A stretch of DNA of 64,000 bases. It comes from Nilaparvata lugens. Lineage: Eukaryota; Arthropoda; Insecta; Hemiptera; Delphacidae. The stretch lies in contig NC_052508.1 in the NCBI RefSeq assembly GCF_014356525.2, positions 59,433,441 to 59,497,440 of the forward strand, read 5' to 3'. This document shows, piece by piece, positions 44,180-54,475 of this stretch (the stretch's first letter is position 1; each line of letters starts with the position of its first letter). The notes below the pieces were generated by a model, which worked only from the letters and a program-made list of their open reading frames with translations, made no database searches and was not told the DNA's origin. Made by a program: the position numbers and the translations under genes.

Positions 44180-44785
44180 AAGGCCTAATAGAAAGGTGGA
44201 AAATAAAGAGGCCTGCCTCTCAAAGGTACTGTCCGACTAAAACGAGAAAAATATCTCGTGAAATCAGCGAGGTGAAATTTGCCTTTATTTATAATTGAGA
44301 TGAACCCCATTCTCGCGAAATTCAAGTTCCAAGGCTTATTCTCAAGCATCATCATTAGTTGCGTTTTTAGATATCTATGATTCAATACCCTCTATTATTC
44401 AAAGTTCAATTCTACTAAGATTCAATACTCTAATAATTCTCAGTATGTTATCTTTTCTGTAATTGTTGACATCAATAGCGGTATTAGAATTACTTCTTAC
44501 TATGGGTATTCCTTATAAATCAATGCTTCCCACTCAATCCATAGCGACAGTTGGGCGCTGCATCAATGAGCTAGAGCTAGCTGCCTGGGAGGGCACCCTA
44601 ACTTACAGACACGAGAATGCAGAATGGAATCTCCAACAATAACCACCATTCACTGGTTACAAACATACGGGGCCTAATAAAAAGGTGGAAAATAAAGAGG
44701 CCTGCCTCTCAAAGGTACTGTCCGACAAAAACGAGAAAAAATCTCCCGTGAAATCAGCGGGGGGTAATTTGTCATCTGCCCTTTT
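44180..44785 (+). repeat. two direct copies of a ~105-bp repeat
   Basis: GGCCTAATAGAAAGGTGGAA, AAATAAAGAGGCCTGCCTCT, CAAAGGTACTGTCCGAC, AACGAGAAAAA and GTGAAATCAGCG at 44182-44275 recur at 44672-44765 with few differences. The spacer includes MITE copy 23. Confidence 0.88.
44499..44556 (-). mobile_element. short-hairpin MITE, copy 23 (partial, reverse)
   Basis: GGTATTCCTTATAAATCAAT, GCTTCCCACTCAATCC and ATAGCGACAGTTGG correspond to the loop and one arm; the outer arms are lost. Confidence 0.6.
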
Positions 44786-44797
44786 TGAAATTGATGC

Positions 44798-44895
44798 TGT
44801 AGCGAGACTCACTTGAAAGTTTCAGCATCGGTTGAATTGGGAGTGTAAATGTTATTCTCAAGGAATGCTGACAAATTAGAGTGAGTCACACTACA
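44798..44895 (+). mobile_element. short-hairpin MITE, copy 24
   Basis: TGTAGCGAGACTCACTTGAA, TTTCAGCATCGGTTGAATTG, AAGGAATGCTGACAAATTAG and AGTGAGTCACACTACA. Full-length. Confidence 0.88.
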
Positions 44896-45400
44896 ACGAG
44901 GGTTCCGAGACAGGAGGGAAATTTTTTTACATTCTTCATCTGTAATTGACATGAAGTGTGGACGTGTGTGTGTGAATGTGTCAGTGTTTGAGGATTTGTG
45001 TGATTGTGTGAGTACGTGAGGCTACCCTGCCCATCATACAATCATAAATATGAATTCATATACATGTTTTGAGCATGTGTTGAGGATGGGGTGTCGCCAC
45101 ATACCTCACAATTATTTCACTTGTTGTTCCAGCGTAATGACCAATTCCACGGCCTGTTTTCACTGATAATATTTGTTCGTGGATCATTGGTTGGCTTGTA
45201 TTCTGTGGTAACCCACCTATATCGAGTTATGAGGTGCTTGGGGGACGGAAATTTTACAAACAATAAGAACTCTATGCTCTCTATAAACAACAATGTTTCT
45301 TTTGATAAATTTGAGCTTGTTTTGTTAGCTATTGGTGTATTTGAGTTGTTAGCCTATTAACATATTTCAATATCTCTTGAGCAAGTCGTTTTTGTGCAGT
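44896..45400. other. no gene recognised
   Basis: A GTGTGTGTGTGAATGTG patch lies near 44963; an 89-codon open frame (45091-45360) lacks motifs. Confidence 0.35.
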
Positions 45401-45488
45401 TATCTCTTGAATTTCACTTCGACCTGTTAGCATTAGTTAGACATCATTTTAAAGAAATTCTGACTGCTTCAAGTGTAGTTTTTACTAT
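45401..45488 (+). mobile_element. short-hairpin MITE, copy 25
   Basis: ATCTCTTGAATTTCACTTCG, CCTGTTAGCATTAGTTAG, AAATTCTGACTGCTTCAAGT and TTTTTACTAT. Confidence 0.65.
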
Positions 45489-46238
45489 TGATTTTACGTG
45501 TATCAACTGAGGTACTTAGTTGAGTACCTTACATTAAAAGATATTACCAAGCAATTTCATAGCACAAAATACTTTCTACTTGAAGGCTGTTTTAGTGTTC
45601 AATATAAAAACTATCACAGTAATGAGTATAAACTGTGAGCGTTATCTTTACATATTGTTCATTTCTACATCAATCAGCAATGAATATATTATTATGTATA
45701 ATCATTTTCGAATTCTAATTCACTCATCCTTTAAAGCTCTAATGCTTAATGAACATTTTTCAGGTGAGTTCACTGTTCACATTTAAATTGGTATCAACAA
45801 GAACCGTGGCATATGATAAGTGAGTTATTTGTTATTTATCAGTTTCTTATTAGTTTTTATTCAATTAGGATTGCCGTGATAGGCTTTTCTGCATGTCTCA
45901 TAACAGATACTTCATTATAATTTAAGATAATGATCTTGGTGATGGTAATGTTATTGATAATACTAATGTAAGGCTGTTGGAGTCCAAGATTAGTAGAGTC
46001 CAAAATAATAAAGTTTGAAGATTCCCATCAGCTCTTTCTCTATATATAACCTCAGAGTTTTTCTCGTAATATACTGGAAGACTTGTACACAAAAAGCTTG
46101 CACAGGAATATATTTTGTAATGCACAACCATTTTGTATTTTTAAATATTTATCAGGTCAATCGGTTGTAGGATTCACAATCCCTGTACTTAATCATTTAT
46201 TATGATACATCATACAGTATAAGGTGGTGTTAATGATC
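45489..46238. other. AT-rich, no gene recognised
   Basis: No recognisable motif or shared repeat. Confidence 0.35.
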
Positions 46239-46400
46239 TAAAGGTGCGTACAGATTTACGCGCCGCGAACATGAGCAATTAATTATTTTTCATTCAGCTG
46301 ATGCCAAGCTTATATCTATATCTTATACCGTTTCTGTAAAAATACAGATATAGTCAGCTGATCGATAGTGAATTGCTCACTGAATCTGTACGCACCTTTA
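46239..46400. mobile_element. 162-bp MITE with TAAAGGTGCGTACAGATT ends
   Basis: Perfect 18-bp inverted termini (TAAAGGTGCGTACAGATT and AATCTGTACGCACCTTTA), an inner inverted pair TCAGCTGATG/TCAGCTGATC, and a central hairpin around TTTCTGTAAAAATACAGATA. It matches the interrupted copy at 20818-21775. No coding potential. Confidence 0.92.
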
Positions 46401-46489
46401 GCCACATACTTTGTAGTTCCATTATAACACATAGTGAGTGATACCTGCTAGTGGAGGGTGTGAATAGTAGCTTACATTTTCCCAATACA

Positions 46490-46567
46490 TTTTGATTATA
46501 ATCCACTTCGAACTATTATCATAGAGTATCATCGATTTTCTGTGAAGCAGTAAATCTCACTATATTA
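46490..46567 (+). mobile_element. possible short-hairpin MITE, copy 26 (decayed)
   Basis: CCACTTCGAACTATTATCAT and AAGCAGTAAATCTCACTATA resemble the two arms, but the loop is poorly conserved. Confidence 0.35.
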
Positions 46568-47129
46568 CGGTAGCCTACATGTCTCAAACTGAACAACAAA
46601 AACTAACCCTAACTTCACTCAAATATATATAGAGTAACAGAATATTCTCCAAACTTCAACCACTCTGCCCGTATATCAAATGTTCCTCGTACAATCCATA
46701 TGCTCAAATATTGAGAAATATCTCCAATATAATCATGCAGATATAAAACGTGAATATATGAGGAATGTGTCACCAATATGTGCTCATATTATATAGATAT
46801 CGAACGTAAATTGACTATGTATCTCAACGTTTTTTCTCAACAATGTCGGCACGCCAGAAAAGCGAAACGATATTTCTGTGAGCGTCTGCGGTCGACGACG
46901 ATTTTTTTGCTGAAATTGCGCTTTTTTATCGTTAATCGTGGAGACTGACCAGCGAATGGCTCACTCGGGACCGCTAGAGGCTCCTTGTGCCTCGTTCGAC
47001 TCCCTCCACCAGTTGAGGTTTTTTATATGAAAAAGTAAATAGTAGTGGCTGCGGTAATAGAGCTAGCCCATTACTTGGATTTCGCTATCAATAACAAGAC
47101 TTGGACGGGATTGTTCAGTTTGAAAGTAT
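46568..47129. other. no gene recognised
   Basis: A GC-richer patch at 46840-47010 (GTCTGCGGTCGACGACG, GGGACCGCTAGAGGCTCC) stands out from its AT-rich neighbours, but I see no open frame or repeat. Confidence 0.35.
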
Positions 47130-47818
47130 CTGAATTCTTCTATTCTTATCCTAATTTTCCACCTCGCTCCTCAATTTTAATACTGTGCTGTTAATTTTTT
47201 TTCTTCCAGTTTATTCTTAATCCTCTAAATCTTTATCTATCCGTCTTCATATCACATCTTCTCAATTTTTTGTTCCACCACGATACTGTATTTTCACCAT
47301 CATTTCTCTCAAAATTTCATTTGATATTATAATATTCATCTTTGAAATTCTCTCTCCCTCAACTATTATTTGATTCATTTTCTCTTCCCTACTTATAATT
47401 ATCCTACTCTTATTTATTATCCTTTTGCATTCTCTCCATTGTCGAATTTCTCTTTCCCGCACTTTTCTTCTGATTTATCCACTGTTTCTTCCCGTCACCT
47501 CTCTCACATTATCCCCTCATTTTGTCATTTCGTTTCATTCTCTCGCTCTTCTCTTTTCCTCTCAATCTTGAAGCTCTCTCAAGATTCATCCACCTTTCAT
47601 ATTGCCATTCCTGCTTTCCTCCCCTTCATTCTATTTCGAGTTTCCATAGTTCTTTTATAATTTTGTCTTTCTCCAGAAATCTTCTCATTCCTCTCTATCA
47701 CTTCTTTCTCATACTCTCGCCAAATCTTCTTCCTTGCCTTCCATACTCCTCTCTCCCATTTTCTCTCCAAACCGGTACTTTAATACACTCTCCAATTCCC
47801 TTCTTACATTTACACTCT
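47130..47818 (+). repeat. ~690-bp pyrimidine-rich tract
   Basis: C/T-dominated with no fixed period; Ser/Leu/Phe-rich open frames (96 and 143 codons) are compositional. Confidence 0.7.
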
Positions 47819-47913
47819 ATCAAGATTCACTATAAACTGTCAGCATTGGGTGAATGGGAATCATTAATCCCATCTATATGGAATGCTGACAGTTCTAAGT
47901 GTATCTCACTACA
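47819..47913 (+). mobile_element. short-hairpin MITE, copy 27
   Basis: AGATTCACTATAAACTGTCA, GCATTGGGTGAATGGGAATC, GGAATGCTGACAGTTCTAAG and TGTATCTCACTACA. It sits at the edge of the pyrimidine tract. Confidence 0.9.
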
Positions 47914-47939
47914 TCCCCTGCACTTAGTAACGAGTTGCC

Positions 47940-48196
47940 CAGATTTATCTTGAAACTTCAAACCTTTTCCATGTCCGGGAAGAGTGAATCCCTGCTTCCC
48001 AATGAATCTCAGAGAAGAATACTATTATTTCTTATGGGAGTGTCCACATATTGGCAGAATGGAAGCGTGTGAATGCTCCCGTAAGATACAATGTTATGTA
48101 TCCCGCCTAGCAGAACTAAAATACATTGGAAAGCAGAGCTTAACGGGTTCTAACTGTCCCTTCTCACAGTGGGTGGCTGATGTCTGGGAATATTAA
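47940..48196 (+). pseudogene. possible retrotransposon C-terminal scrap
   Basis: The plus-strand frame reads YYYFLWECPHIGRMEACECS and ends near WVADVWEY. An 'xLWECPHI' cysteine/histidine-type motif occurs at the C-terminus of some non-LTR polyproteins. With no other domain this is only a suggestion. Confidence 0.25.
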
Positions 48197-48611
48197 GTGG
48201 TGACTGGTTGAGAAATTGACTCCTATTTAATCGAAATTGGAGGCGTTGGTAATGGATTGTGTTAGGTTAGTTATATGCTGTGTTGGGGAGTCGGTTCTTC
48301 AAGACGTTATGTGGTGGTTTTTAATATATTATTTTAAACTCCACCGGTTCTTCTAGTATTATTTGAAGTAATAGGTCTGGAAGGGATATTAATGAACTTG
48401 AGTTTTTATTGAATGAGGGTTTCTCTGCAATATCACTTCAGCTTAATTAACATCTAACGACACTTATTGGACAGACAAGGAACAAAATCAAATTAATGTA
48501 CCTGAAATACATAGTATTCTAGGTACCTCTAATTAAATGTTATTCGCATGGTCCTTCTTAATAAGTTACAATAATGAATACTCTTGCAATGTAGTTACAG
48601 TAATAAGACTT

Positions 48612-48654
48612 ATATTTATTAAACTGTCAGCATCCCTTCAAATGATAATAACAC
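48612..48654 (+). mobile_element. short-hairpin MITE, copy 28 (left half only)
   Basis: TTATTAAACTGTCAGCATCC with the start of a loop, cut off exactly where the 48655 element begins. Confidence 0.5.
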
Positions 48655-49031
48655 TTAGCTCCGGTTTCCGAGCTCGGGGTTTGGCTAAGTTCTAGACTTT
48701 AAACAGCTGGAGTAAGAAAATTGGCTTTCCGGAACGGGGCGTAGTCGTAGTCATTGTCAAAGTCACGTTTGAATTAAATTCCAAAAAACTAGGAAATTAA
48801 ACACAAAATAAAATAAGGAGAAAATAGTTTAAAGTTTCAGCTATCTTGAATTATTCAGAAATGTTTAATTTCGTCAAGGAAAAACGTTTCCAATTATAGA
48901 AATGAGAAAATAAAAACTGCGACTTCTGTTATAAAACCTGCAACTACATCCCGTTTTGAAAAACTAATTTTCTGACTCCAGCTGTTTAAAGTCTAGAACT
49001 TAGCTAAATCCCGAGCTCGGAAACCGGCTAA
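48655..49031. mobile_element. 377-bp MITE with ~70-bp inverted termini
   Basis: The left end TTAGCTCCGGTTTCCGAGCT, TAAGTTCTAGACTTTAAACA, GCTGGAGTAAGAAAATT is inverted at the right (AATTTTCTGACTCCAGCTGT, TTAAAGTCTAGAACTTAGCT, CGAGCTCGGAAACCGGCTAA). Weaker complementarity continues inward (GGAACGGGGCGTAGT/ACTACATCCCGTTTT). The termini contain a sub-palindrome CCGAGCTCGG. No coding potential. Confidence 0.92.
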
Positions 49032-49780
49032 TAATGATCAAATCATGATGTTGATAATAATAATTTCTCTGATTGCCAATGAATTACAATCGTAAAATAC
49101 CACATAAGTAACCATAAATGTATTTGCAAATAAATATGTATGAGCATCAAGTCTTCATAATAAAGAGAAAACTCAGTGAATTCCTTTTGATGGTACCACG
49201 GATTCTAGCCTTATTATTTATGCTTAAGTTTTGTGATATGTATTATTTATGATAATACCCAAAGTTTAAAGTATTTTATATTTATAATTTGTTCATTCTC
49301 CACTTTGAATATTGTTCAAGATGATTAAGTAATTTTGTCGACTTTCCTACGCCGCTGCAATTTCTATTTTCTTTCCTTGACTGAAAAACTAATCTGATAG
49401 CAAAACTACTTCATATAACGTCATATCAATTCAAGTTCCATGTTTTCAAGGTAGCTTTTCACTTCACTTGTCATTTCATTCCATAAACCTCAACACCCAG
49501 TAGCACTAAATTGATATAGTATGAAAGCTACAAGCGTTTAAATCAGAACGGATAAACTAAATTTGCCACCATGAAGAGGTTTGTGGTGGAGAGTGTTTTG
49601 GGGGGGGGGGGGTGAAGAGATCTGGGATTTTGACGACAGTCATAAACAGAAGCGACTCTCGCACGCACATTTACCAGCACGTTCGCCGAGGATTAGGCCA
49701 ATGTCAGATGTCTTGGAAGCCCGCTTTACTAGATGACATTATTTTAACCGAATTACTGAACGTAAATCTTGATTTGGCCC
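49032..49780. other. AT-rich, no gene recognised
   Basis: Includes a G homopolymer of 12-13 at 49600-49612. Nothing else recognisable. Confidence 0.4.
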
Positions 49781-50050
49781 CTAATAAATGTCTCGGTTTT
49801 GCTCCTCTGTCGTTAACTGTTTTTCTTTTCTCATTTTGCTTCTCTTTCTAGTCTTTCGTCTTTGTAGGTTCTCCATCTCCAGTTTAGACTAACTGTTTAT
49901 CCATCCTTCCTTTTATACTGTTTTTTCTCTATCCTCTACCTTGCTGCTTTGTTTCTGGTATCGACTAATTTCTTCACAGTCTTTCTAGCCTCTCTGACTT
50001 GTTTCTTGTGTATGTGTTCTCTGTATAATTTTTGCTACTGCTACTTTCTT
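49781..50050 (+). repeat. pyrimidine-rich tract
   Basis: C/T-biased stretch (TTTTTCTTTTCTCATTTTGC, CTTTCTAGCCTCTCTGAC), less extreme than the other tracts. Confidence 0.45.
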
Positions 50051-50815
50051 ACTTCTGATACTAAAGTCAATCTCACGAACATAGTTCGATGGAAATAGAA
50101 ACAGATGAGTGCAACGTTGCCAAATAAGAGTTGATCAACGTTGTCCACAGCTGATTATGAATGAAAGTTGATTGATATTCTTATAATATCAAGGTAAATC
50201 TGACGAATTGGCAACGTCTATGGTTGCGAGGGGGGGAAGAGTAGGGACTCATCTGTTACATCGGACCAATTTCCATTGGACTATTTTCGTGCGGTTGACT
50301 ACAATAGTGATATTCCCAACCATAGATTTAAGTTGAGCATCTGACGGAATATCAGCATCATAATATGATTTTGAGCGGACTCCCCAGCACGAAGGACTTA
50401 CTATGATCAAATAGCCTGACATACTCTGTAAGAAATATAGATTATTCACAGTTATCGACTACAAATTCGTGACATATTCAGTTACAACCAGTGTGAATCT
50501 TGTGGCATTTGAGAGTGTCATTGATAATATAGAACTGGATTCAACAATAATACTCAATATAAATTCAACATTCAATATTTGGACCGGTTAGAATATCACA
50601 CTCTTCAGCAAACCACAGTAACATCAATAATTGTGGAAACAGGGTGGGTGTAGCACGGTAGCCACGCAACAGAAACCACGAACTCGATACTCTTTCAAAT
50701 CGTCAAATCGAATACATCGATAGAAAACGATAGCTACTGTGCGCGCAATGACACGCCAACGATAAACAGAAAACAAAAAGTCTCGAATTTAATGTCATTC
50801 GTTGGAAATGATATC
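50051..50815. other. no gene recognised
   Basis: Nothing recognisable; open frames under 70 codons. Confidence 0.35.
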
Positions 50816-50895
50816 TCTAGTGAAATTCACCTCAAATAACATCAATGTGTCTCATTCAACTAATGCTGACATTCTCTACTAACTCTCACTCTACT
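50816..50895 (-). mobile_element. short-hairpin MITE, copy 29 (reverse, shortened)
   Basis: CTAGTGAAATTCACCTCAAA, TAACATCAATGTGTCTCATT, AACTAATGCTGACATTCTC and ACTCTCACTCTAC. Confidence 0.75.
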
Positions 50896-51256
50896 GTTTC
50901 TGCATTGTCACGGTAATAACAAACGACAAATTTTGGAATCTTTTTTCTTTAATTTGATGTCAAAAGGTCATGACAAAAAGCTTGTGGGCTTTTGAATTCA
51001 AGTAGAGCAATTGACATGTCATGGAAAAAAATGTTTTTACGAAAGGCATTACAAAAGAGTTTATATTGATCACATATCTTCTAAATGGCATGTAGTGTGG
51101 AACTCATTTGACATCTAAATTGATAACAATACATGTGGCGGGATCCGAAATTCCATGTTTGCATATTTTAAGTGAATCCGTAACAGAGGTAGTGATTCAC
51201 TCCGGTTCAGTCATGTTACATGTTTGCTCTTCATAACAGTAGTTACTTTTCAAAAA

Positions 51257-51502
51257 TAACTGATTAAAATGCTTAAAATACGGTTTCAATATTAGTGTGA
51301 GCATCCCAATTTTTTCGGTCATTGAACAGTGTCATCTGGACTACAGTAACTATATAACCATATGGCTATATAGTTACTGAAATCTGGACTATCCTACAGT
51401 TCTTGAGAACCATAGCCCTCATAGATTTGATGAAGAAATAGGGATGCCCACACCAATATTGAAACCGTATTTTAAACATTTTAACCTTCTTTTAAACAGT
51501 TA
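51257..51502. mobile_element. ~245-bp foldback element
   Basis: The left arm 51259-51307 (AATGCTTAAAATACGGTTTC, AATATTAGTGTGAGCATCCC) pairs with 51440-51486 (GGGATGCCCACACCAATATT, GAAACCGTATTTTAAACATT). The centre holds a second palindrome (AGTAACTATATAACCATATGG, CTATATAGTTACT). No coding potential. Confidence 0.85.
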
Positions 51503-52069
51503 TTATTCCTTGTGATTGATTAGAGATTCGAGGTGTTGTTCCCATTCAAAACAAACTGGCTTTTCAAATTTCAGAAAATGAATATAATTTTTTTTTGTAA
51601 TAAAATGACTGTTAATATTATTTAAAGTATTGCAGAATTCTAATTTGTGACATGTTGATGGTAATCACAATTCAATAAATAATATGGAAATTGTCAGTGA
51701 GCCTTCCTATGCTAGTTTCAAATAAATATGATACTATATGAACTACACTAAACTGGTCAATAATAGCCCACCAACATTACAATATTATGTATACTGCTTT
51801 CCTGCTCTTAATCAACCTCCAATCTCTTCTGTCTGAGCAACATATAGTTTTTTGCATCCTTTCGATTCATTCCTTGGGTCGTCCCCTTCCAGACTGACCC
51901 TTGTTTGCACTTGATCAATAGTTCATTACTGTCAACTCACTGCACTAATCTCACTGTTATTAATCCTCTTTTCTTCTAGCTTCATAAATATTATAAGGTT
52001 CTTTATTGCTGCAATCTACTGATGAAGATGAAGCTCACAACATTGTGTGCATTGACTAACTGTGGAAAG
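51503..52069. other. no gene recognised
   Basis: Slight C/T bias at 51780-51990; no motif. Confidence 0.35.
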
Positions 52070-52162
52070 ATTCATTTTGAACTGTTAGCGTCATCTGAGA
52101 ATAATATAAATTCATTATTTTCCTTATCCACTCAAAGCTGACTGATTAAAATGAATATCACG
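52070..52162 (-). mobile_element. short-hairpin MITE, copy 30 (decayed, reverse)
   Basis: AGATTCATTTTGAACTGTTA, GCGTCATCTGAG, CCACTCAAAGCTGACTGATT and AAAATGAATATCAC. Its right arm is part of the 128-bp tandem duplication. Confidence 0.55.
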
Positions 52163-52367
52163 AGTTATTCATTGTTAAGGATGAGCTTATGCTAGTGGGC
52201 TGTGCAGTTGTAAAGCTTATTTTATTTCAGTGGAGTATAAGGAGTATCTCCTTATCCACTCAAAGCTGACTGATTAAAATGAATATCACGAGTTATTCAT
52301 TGTTAAGGATGAGCTTATGCTAGTGGGCTGTGCAGTTGTAAAGCTTATTTTATTTCAGTGGAGTATA
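52121..52367 (+). repeat. exact tandem duplication, 128-bp period
   Basis: 52121-52239 and 52249-52367 are identical over 119 bases (TCCTTATCCACTCAAAGCTG through TTTATTTCAGTGGAGTATA), joined by AGGAGTATC. The unit contains the right arm of MITE copy 30. Confidence 0.97.
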
Positions 52368-52887
52368 CAGCAATATAATTTTAGAATTTTGATAAGGTGA
52401 TTATTCTCATATCCAGTCGAAGGTGTAATCATCGTAGTTACATATTCTCGTTTCCTTCTGATATTTGCTCATTCATTGGATAGAACACCAGTTAGTGGTG
52501 TAAGCATTAACATCAAGAAAGCAAGAACATTATTTATCTTACAAAGTCTCCTGCTTTCGAATTTTATTGTGAAAATTTCCCAAAGCCATAGAGTAAATTT
52601 TTAAGAATAATTCAGTATTCTGATTATATCCAAATTGTGAATTTCAAATTTCGAACTCATGTATGGTGGGCTGTCAAGACTCGATTTCCATGAGAACTTT
52701 CCCGAAGACTACTAAGTTGAATAATTTCGATTACAAGTTAATTTTATTGCTAAAACTACGGCTTCTTTATTCCGTGATTGCTTTTCCTCTACCGTGTTTT
52801 CTCTGTGCCTTGTTTTCTTTTCTAGCAAGAAGTGTTTTTGCTTGGCTTCATACGAATTGATCAAATTAACCTTTAGAAAGACCCTCA
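52368..52887. other. no gene recognised
   Basis: A 65-codon frame at 52663-52860 has no known motif. Confidence 0.35.
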
Positions 52888-53108
52888 GGTTTATCTCACT
52901 GTTTCCATGTACCTTGTAATTTTCTGCATTTTAAAAAAATAGTGATCACAGATTCATTGTTTTCAAAGTGGAATAAGTATAATTTTGTAGAATTTGAGGC
53001 TTATCTCACTGTTTCCATGTACATTGTAATTTTCCGCATTTTTTCAAAAATAGTGATCACAGAATCATTTTTTTCGAAGTGGGATAAGTATAATTCTGTA
53101 GAATTTGA
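52888..53108 (+). repeat. diverged tandem duplication, 110-bp period
   Basis: TTATCTCACTGTTTCCATGT, AATAGTGATCACAGATTCAT and AAGTATAATTTTGTAGAATT in the first unit recur in the second with ~10 substitutions or indels. Confidence 0.93.
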
Positions 53109-54349
53109 AGTGGTAGCCCACATATTTTAGAGAAGTAGTCTCATGAATAAGAGTTCACTTGAATGAAAATATTCGCTTTATGTACTTTTCAGGTGAAAAC
53201 TCTCATTGATTGCACTCTACTTCCCATGAGGTAATAAGTCTATGCTATTGGGAGGATTCGAATCATAAATGAATTATTTGATGTTTAATGAAAATGCATT
53301 GTGTTGTGTATTAGGAAAATTGAGAGTAAAGCCTACTCTATCAACTTTTATGAAATCGTACTGAACCGAACTCTGGAAATCTCTGCTCAAAGCTCTTGTT
53401 CTGTCAATTCCTAATGCGAGCTGCGAGCTATTCATGAAGTTGGGTATCACATCTATATACAACTTATTTTCAGGTCATCTACCATGACAATGAAACATCA
53501 CATGTTTGTCATCAATGAATTGTTTAAATGCAGTTCATCTTCAACTGTTTCATAGCAGATTCGTCAATCCTTTTACTTCCAAAATCCTCCCTGTCCTCCT
53601 CCTCTTCCGTCCGTTTCATATTGTTCTTATTTTTCTTCTTCTTGTTCACCGTCTCTTCAGTAAAATGACCGCAATAAATCACCAGCAATTTATTAAGGCG
53701 TCTAGCACTCGACAAATGCACTATTTCGTTAATTGGACGAATTGTCTTCTCCTTCTTCACTAAACGAGCCGACTCATCTACAAGTCTTTAGGAGACGTGA
53801 TAATAATGTATGCAAGCACAGTAGTAGTACTAAACCCACACGAGAATCATGAATGAAAGAGTGGAAACATCAATGGAAGGAGACCCACCAATCAATTAGG
53901 GTCATTAGTCAATGTTGATTGGAGAGATAGAAACGGTAAAGAAGTTCTTCGGTTGGATCGCTTTATTTATGTGACTCGCAGGGTGTTTCTGTTGAGGCCC
54001 GTGAGTATGACAATTTCAAAATCCTAGTGACAAGTGTAAAGCACCTTACCGAGCATGAAATTAATAATTGTACACATCTATAAGGCAATGAGATGAGCTG
54101 GAAAGTGAGAATATTTAATGATTGATGACGTTATCATCACTCATGAAAAATGTATTTATTCAACACAGCATGACATGAAAAATGACATGAAAATGTATAG
54201 TACAATAATGTCTATGCAATAGAAAATAAGATTTTATTTATCAATACAAGAGCATTACCTATTTTATCTATTTATTTTTTCAAGAAAGCACTGACCGGAA
54301 GAAAAAATACTAAAGATACTCTTTGTACTACTTCTCTCCCAAATTTAGA
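53109..54349. other. no gene recognised
   Basis: A C/T-rich patch at 53570-53665 (CTCCCTGTCCTCCTCCTCTT). Otherwise AT-rich, without motifs. Confidence 0.4.
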
Positions 54350-54475
54350 TGGAATTTTGAAAGTCCAAAATAGGGTTTTGATCTCACTTTTCAGAAATCC
54401 AGTCAATTTTTACTCAGAAACAACAAAAATCGAAGAATTAAAATTTCTACGGTTGAGAAACTGGATGAAAACTAA
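54350..54475 (-). repeat. dispersed repeat, copy 2 of 2
   Basis: Reverse complement of 17936-18058 (AAAGTCCAAAATAGGGTTTT, ACAACAAAAATCGAAG, ACGGTTGAGAAACTGG). Confidence 0.7.

Noticed and set aside
47370..47953. 96- and 143-codon Ser/Leu/Phe-rich frames
   Set aside because: They lie in a pyrimidine tract and run into a hairpin MITE; composition explains them.
9025..52162. CRISPR-like reading of the repeated hairpins
   Set aside because: Spacing is irregular at kilobase scale, orientation is mixed and there are no cas genes; these are transposable elements in a eukaryotic genome.
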